Shown here: in pieces, positions 20,800 through 23,659 of the stretch | How positions within the stretch are numbered: position 1 is the first letter of the stretch | Layout of the letters: the number at the start of each line of letters is the position of its first letter | Assembly: GCA_016931085.1 (NCBI GenBank) | Contig: JAFGFO010000046.1 | Coordinates: 1-23,659 of the forward strand | Source of the DNA: Thermoflexales bacterium | GTDB taxonomy: Bacteria > Chloroflexota > Anaerolineae > Fen-1058 | DNA length: 23,659 bases | Direction of reading: 5' to 3' | Position numbers and translations under genes: made by a program | Notes under the pieces: generated by a model | What the model was told of the DNA's origin: nothing | The model's input: only the letters and a program-made list of their open reading frames with translations | Database searches by the model: none

Positions 20800-23568
20800 A
20801 TGACTGGCAAAACTCGCGGGAAGCTTGCTGTCACAGTGTGCGCAGCCCTGGCGCTGGCGCTGATGCTCGCCGCGCCGGTGCTTGCGGGGATCTTTCTCAC
20901 CAAGGCCCAGACAGTCAAGGATGGTGTTGACGGTCTCGATGCGCCGTTTGCAGTGGCCGTCAGCCCCGACGGGAAATTCGTCTACATCGGGGCTATGCAA
21001 GACAACGGCATAGCGGTGTTGGAGCGAAATGCTACAAGCGGCGTGCTGACCCCTACTCAGTTCGTCCAAGACGGCGTGGGCGGCGTCACCCCTGGCGCAC
21101 TCAGCGGGCTGACGACGTTGGCCATCAGCCCCGATGGAAACCATCTCTACGCCGGCGGTACGGGAGGCATGGTAGGGGTGTTTGGGCGGGATGCGACGAC
21201 AGGGCATCTGACCTTTGTCGAAGCGAAAAGGAACGGCGCCGGCGGCGTGCCCAACTTTCTCTTCTTCGGCATCACGAATGTGACGCTTGACCCGGCCGGG
21301 GAGTACGTCTACGTGACCAGCACCGGGAACGCGCCGGGCACGATCCCAGGGGCAGTGACGACCTTCAAGCGAGATGCGGCGACGGGCACATTGAGCTTTG
21401 TTCAGGCCAAGCAGGACGGCCGCGGGGATGTCCCCGATGGCCTTTTTGGCGCTTCCTCCGTGACGTTGAGCCCCGACGGAAATTTTGCCTATGTCACGAG
21501 CTCTTTGGATAGGATGGGGCGCGGAGATAATTCTTTGTTGACGTTCAGGCGCGAGACGGTCAGTGGGACTCTGAGCTATGTCGGCATCTATAAGGATCCT
21601 ACAGTTCTTTATGGGGCCTCTGGAGGGACGATCAGCCCCGACGGAAATTATTTTTACGCCACAGGAGGTGGAAACCCGTTACTGGGTAGGCCGGGGACGT
21701 TGGCCATGTTCACACGCGAGATGGTCAGCGGGACTCTGAGCTTGACGGAGGTTTACACGGACGGCGTCGGCGGTGTGGACGGCCTCAACAAGGCCCTCGG
21801 CATAGCGATCAGTCCTGACGGGAACAACATCTATGTGGCGGGCAAGGAAGACGACGCACTGGCGGTGTTCACGCGGACGGTGAATGGGCGCCTGACCTTT
21901 GTCGAAGTGCAACGAGATGGTGTCGGCGGCGTGGATGGCCTCGACGCGGCCCTGGCCGTGACGGTCAGCCCCGACGGCGAGCACGTCTATGCCTTGGGAG
22001 AATACGACGATGCGGTGGCCGTGTTCGACCGGGACGCGATGACGGGGGCGCTGAGCTTCGTCAAAGCCGATCGGGGCTGGCTCGCCGGCCTCAATGGCCT
22101 CAACGGCGCCACTGCGGTGGGGATCAGCCCCGACGGGAAATACGCCTACGCCACGGGCATGTACGATGGAGCCGTCGCCGTGTTCAGCCGGGATGCCGGG
22201 ACGGGAGCATTGACGTATGTCGAGTTTAAGCGAGATGGCGTAGGTTTTATCGATGGGCTGGATGGGGCCTATGCGATTGCGCTCAGCCCCAACGATAACG
22301 GCAAGCACGTCTACATCGCGAGCTATTACGACAATGCACTGGCCGTGTTCAGCCGGGACGTAGCGAGTGGGACACTGGCTTTCGTCGAGTTCTACCAAGA
22401 TGGCGTCGGCGGCGTGGATGGCCTCGAGGGGGCCAATTCGGTGATGGTCAGCCCCGATGGGAAGCAGGTCTACGCCACGAGCCAGTATGACAGCGCCGTG
22501 GCTGTCTTCAGCCGGAACGCGACGACGGGGAGACTGACGTTCATCGCGGCCTACAAGGATGGCGAAAACGGCCTGGATGGCCTGGCCGCTGCCAGGTCGG
22601 CGGCGGTCAGCCCTGACGGGAAGAACGTCTATGTGGCGAGCTTTAGCGACAATGCGGTGGCGTTGTTTGGCCGGGATGCGCCGACGGGAACGCTGAGCTA
22701 CATGGGGATCATTACAGACGTTAACATGTTCGGGGCCGAATCCATTGCGGTCAGCCCCGACGACAAAAATGTCTATGTCTCGTGTATGCAATCCAAGGCC
22801 CTGGAGGTGTTCAGCCGGGATACGACGAGCGGCTGGCTGACTGCTATCGAAGTGCACAAAGATGACAGCGCAACTCCGCCTGGCACTGACGATGGCCTAG
22901 ACACAGCCAAGTCAGTGGCGGTCAGCCCCGATGGCCAATATGTCTACGTGGTAAGCCAGGGCACGGATCACGCGTTGGTGGTATTCAGCCGGGATGCGGC
23001 GACGGGCAAGCTCACTTATCGTGAAGCGTTTAGGGACATGCTCTACGGCGGTAACGTGGATGGTCTCAACACCCCTATGAATGTGACGGTCAGCCCCGAC
23101 AGCCAACACATCTACATTGCGAGCAAAGTGAGTGATGGCGTGGTCGTGTTCAGCCACAACAACACCCACTTTGAAAAGTCGGTCACTCCCCAAGGCCAGG
23201 TGAACTATGGCGACGAACTGACCTACACCCTGACTCTTTCGGCCACGCCTGGCACGCGGCTCAATCTCTACGATCCCCTGAAAGACGTGACCTTTGTGCG
23301 CTTCCTGGCGCAGCCCGCCGGCGTCCAACAGGCCGGCAACATCGTCACCGGCACGTTGGCCGTCACTCCCTCCAACCAGCTCACACTCAGCTTTGTCGTA
23401 TGGGTAGGTGTTCCAGGTACCTTGGGCTGGACCGTCACCGTTACCAACCGTGCCTGCGTCTACCCTTTGGACGGGAGCATCAACAACTGTGCCTGGTCAA
23501 ACGAGGTGATCAACCCGGCTTTTCACCCTTATCGTATCTACCTTCCTATAGTCATGCGTAACGCTTGA
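20800..23568 (+). CDS. Secreted double seven-bladed beta-propeller protein (922 aa)
   Basis: The start at 20800 has AAGGAGGT 6 nt upstream; an in-frame ATG 18 bp earlier lacks one. Residues 1-29 form a Sec signal peptide (basic start, Ala/Leu core, cleavage after V-L-A). From about 50 to 787 I count 14 repeats of about 48-58 residues with S-P-D-G-K-x-V-Y-V-A-S ... D-N-A-V-A-V-F-S-R-D ... T-G-x-L-T-F-V-E ... D-G-V-G-G-V-D-G-L, the pattern of lactonase-type/YncE-like seven-bladed propellers, so two propellers in tandem. A beta-sandwich DUF11-like domain (about 790-905) follows, and the last residues are Y-R-I-Y-L-P-I-V-M-R-N-A, a tail common on secreted Chloroflexota proteins. It is 66 bp after the ThDP gene and might be a late member of that transcript. 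Enzymatic activity cannot be claimed. Confidence 0.9.
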   Translation: MTGKTRGKLAVTVCAALALALMLAAPVLAGIFLTKAQTVKDGVDGLDAPFAVAVSPDGKFVYIGAMQDNGIAVLERNATSGVLTPTQFVQDGVGGVTPGALSGLTTLAISPDGNHLYAGGTGGMVGVFGRDATTGHLTFVEAKRNGAGGVPNFLFFGITNVTLDPAGEYVYVTSTGNAPGTIPGAVTTFKRDAATGTLSFVQAKQDGRGDVPDGLFGASSVTLSPDGNFAYVTSSLDRMGRGDNSLLTFRRETVSGTLSYVGIYKDPTVLYGASGGTISPDGNYFYATGGGNPLLGRPGTLAMFTREMVSGTLSLTEVYTDGVGGVDGLNKALGIAISPDGNNIYVAGKEDDALAVFTRTVNGRLTFVEVQRDGVGGVDGLDAALAVTVSPDGEHVYALGEYDDAVAVFDRDAMTGALSFVKADRGWLAGLNGLNGATAVGISPDGKYAYATGMYDGAVAVFSRDAGTGALTYVEFKRDGVGFIDGLDGAYAIALSPNDNGKHVYIASYYDNALAVFSRDVASGTLAFVEFYQDGVGGVDGLEGANSVMVSPDGKQVYATSQYDSAVAVFSRNATTGRLTFIAAYKDGENGLDGLAAARSAAVSPDGKNVYVASFSDNAVALFGRDAPTGTLSYMGIITDVNMFGAESIAVSPDDKNVYVSCMQSKALEVFSRDTTSGWLTAIEVHKDDSATPPGTDDGLDTAKSVAVSPDGQYVYVVSQGTDHALVVFSRDAATGKLTYREAFRDMLYGGNVDGLNTPMNVTVSPDSQHIYIASKVSDGVVVFSHNNTHFEKSVTPQGQVNYGDELTYTLTLSATPGTRLNLYDPLKDVTFVRFLAQPAGVQQAGNIVTGTLAVTPSNQLTLSFVVWVGVPGTLGWTVTVTNRACVYPLDGSINNCAWSNEVINPAFHPYRIYLPIVMRNA

Positions 23569-23659
23569 GCTTTTATTGGTGTTTAGACTAATCTCAAACG
23601 ACCCCCATATACGGGAGTATCGCTAATCGCAACCACCATATGTGGTGGCAAATTTGGCC
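23569..23659. other. Noncoding end of the window
   Basis: The last 91 bases hold no recognised gene. CCACCA-TATG-TGGTGG (23633-23648) is a small perfect hairpin that could follow the propeller transcript, but it lacks a U-run. Confidence 0.4.

Noticed and set aside
21679..22857. Long minus-strand open frame across the propeller gene
   Set aside because: It only mirrors the repeated plus-strand blades, with no signal, no domain and no ribosome-binding site.

Overview
The window is a chromosomal segment, probably from a member of the Chloroflexota (Anaerolineae or Caldilineae type), perhaps from a metagenome bin. This placement is an inference. It rests on fairly high G+C, a MalT-like STAND/LuxR regulator, a 19-repeat HEAT lipoprotein, a secreted propeller protein ending in a Y-L-P-[IL]-V tail followed by a basic residue, leaderless-type promoters, and heavy loading with short palindromic and heptameric repeats. 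No tRNA, rRNA, CRISPR array, prophage or intact insertion sequence was seen.

Layout. (1) 1-3137: a repeat remnant, a HEAT-repeat lipoprotein and an ABC-2 type ATPase without a permease. (2) 3145-6113: class II fructose-bisphosphate aldolase (minus) and an AIM24-family protein (plus) leave a shared divergent promoter region; a Crp/Fnr regulator (minus) has a Crp-like site placed for class II autoregulation. Hairpin blocks sit in both convergent gaps. (3) 6193-8741: remnant of a REP-associated transposase, tandem hairpins, then an ECF sigma factor overlapping its presumed anti-sigma factor, which is fused to a LytR-CpsA-Psr (LCP) glycopolymer ligase. (4) 8776-15786: a MalT/LuxR-like regulator, a 74-residue protein, a PEP-synthase/rifampin-phosphotransferase-like enzyme and a TetA-like MFS exporter, all on the plus strand. 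(5) 15825-17127: arsenite methyltransferase with a strong promoter and a candidate operator, then a 132-bp MITE-like element. (6) 17198-20733: cupin, DJ-1/PfpI-like protein, MP-start tautomerase and a ThDP-dependent acetolactate-synthase-like enzyme, a probable small catabolic or detoxification cassette of unknown substrate. (7) 20800-23568: a secreted protein with 14 propeller repeats (two seven-bladed propellers).

A theme through the window is repeat invasion. At least six families of short inverted repeats fill the intergenic gaps, and several copies have entered genes in frame (the HEAT lipoprotein, the LuxR ATPase domain, the PEP-enzyme ATP-grasp domain). The candidates for undescribed biology are the anti-sigma/LCP fusion, the cupin/DJ-1/tautomerase/ThDP cassette and the small protein/PEP-dikinase-like/MFS operon beside a STAND regulator.
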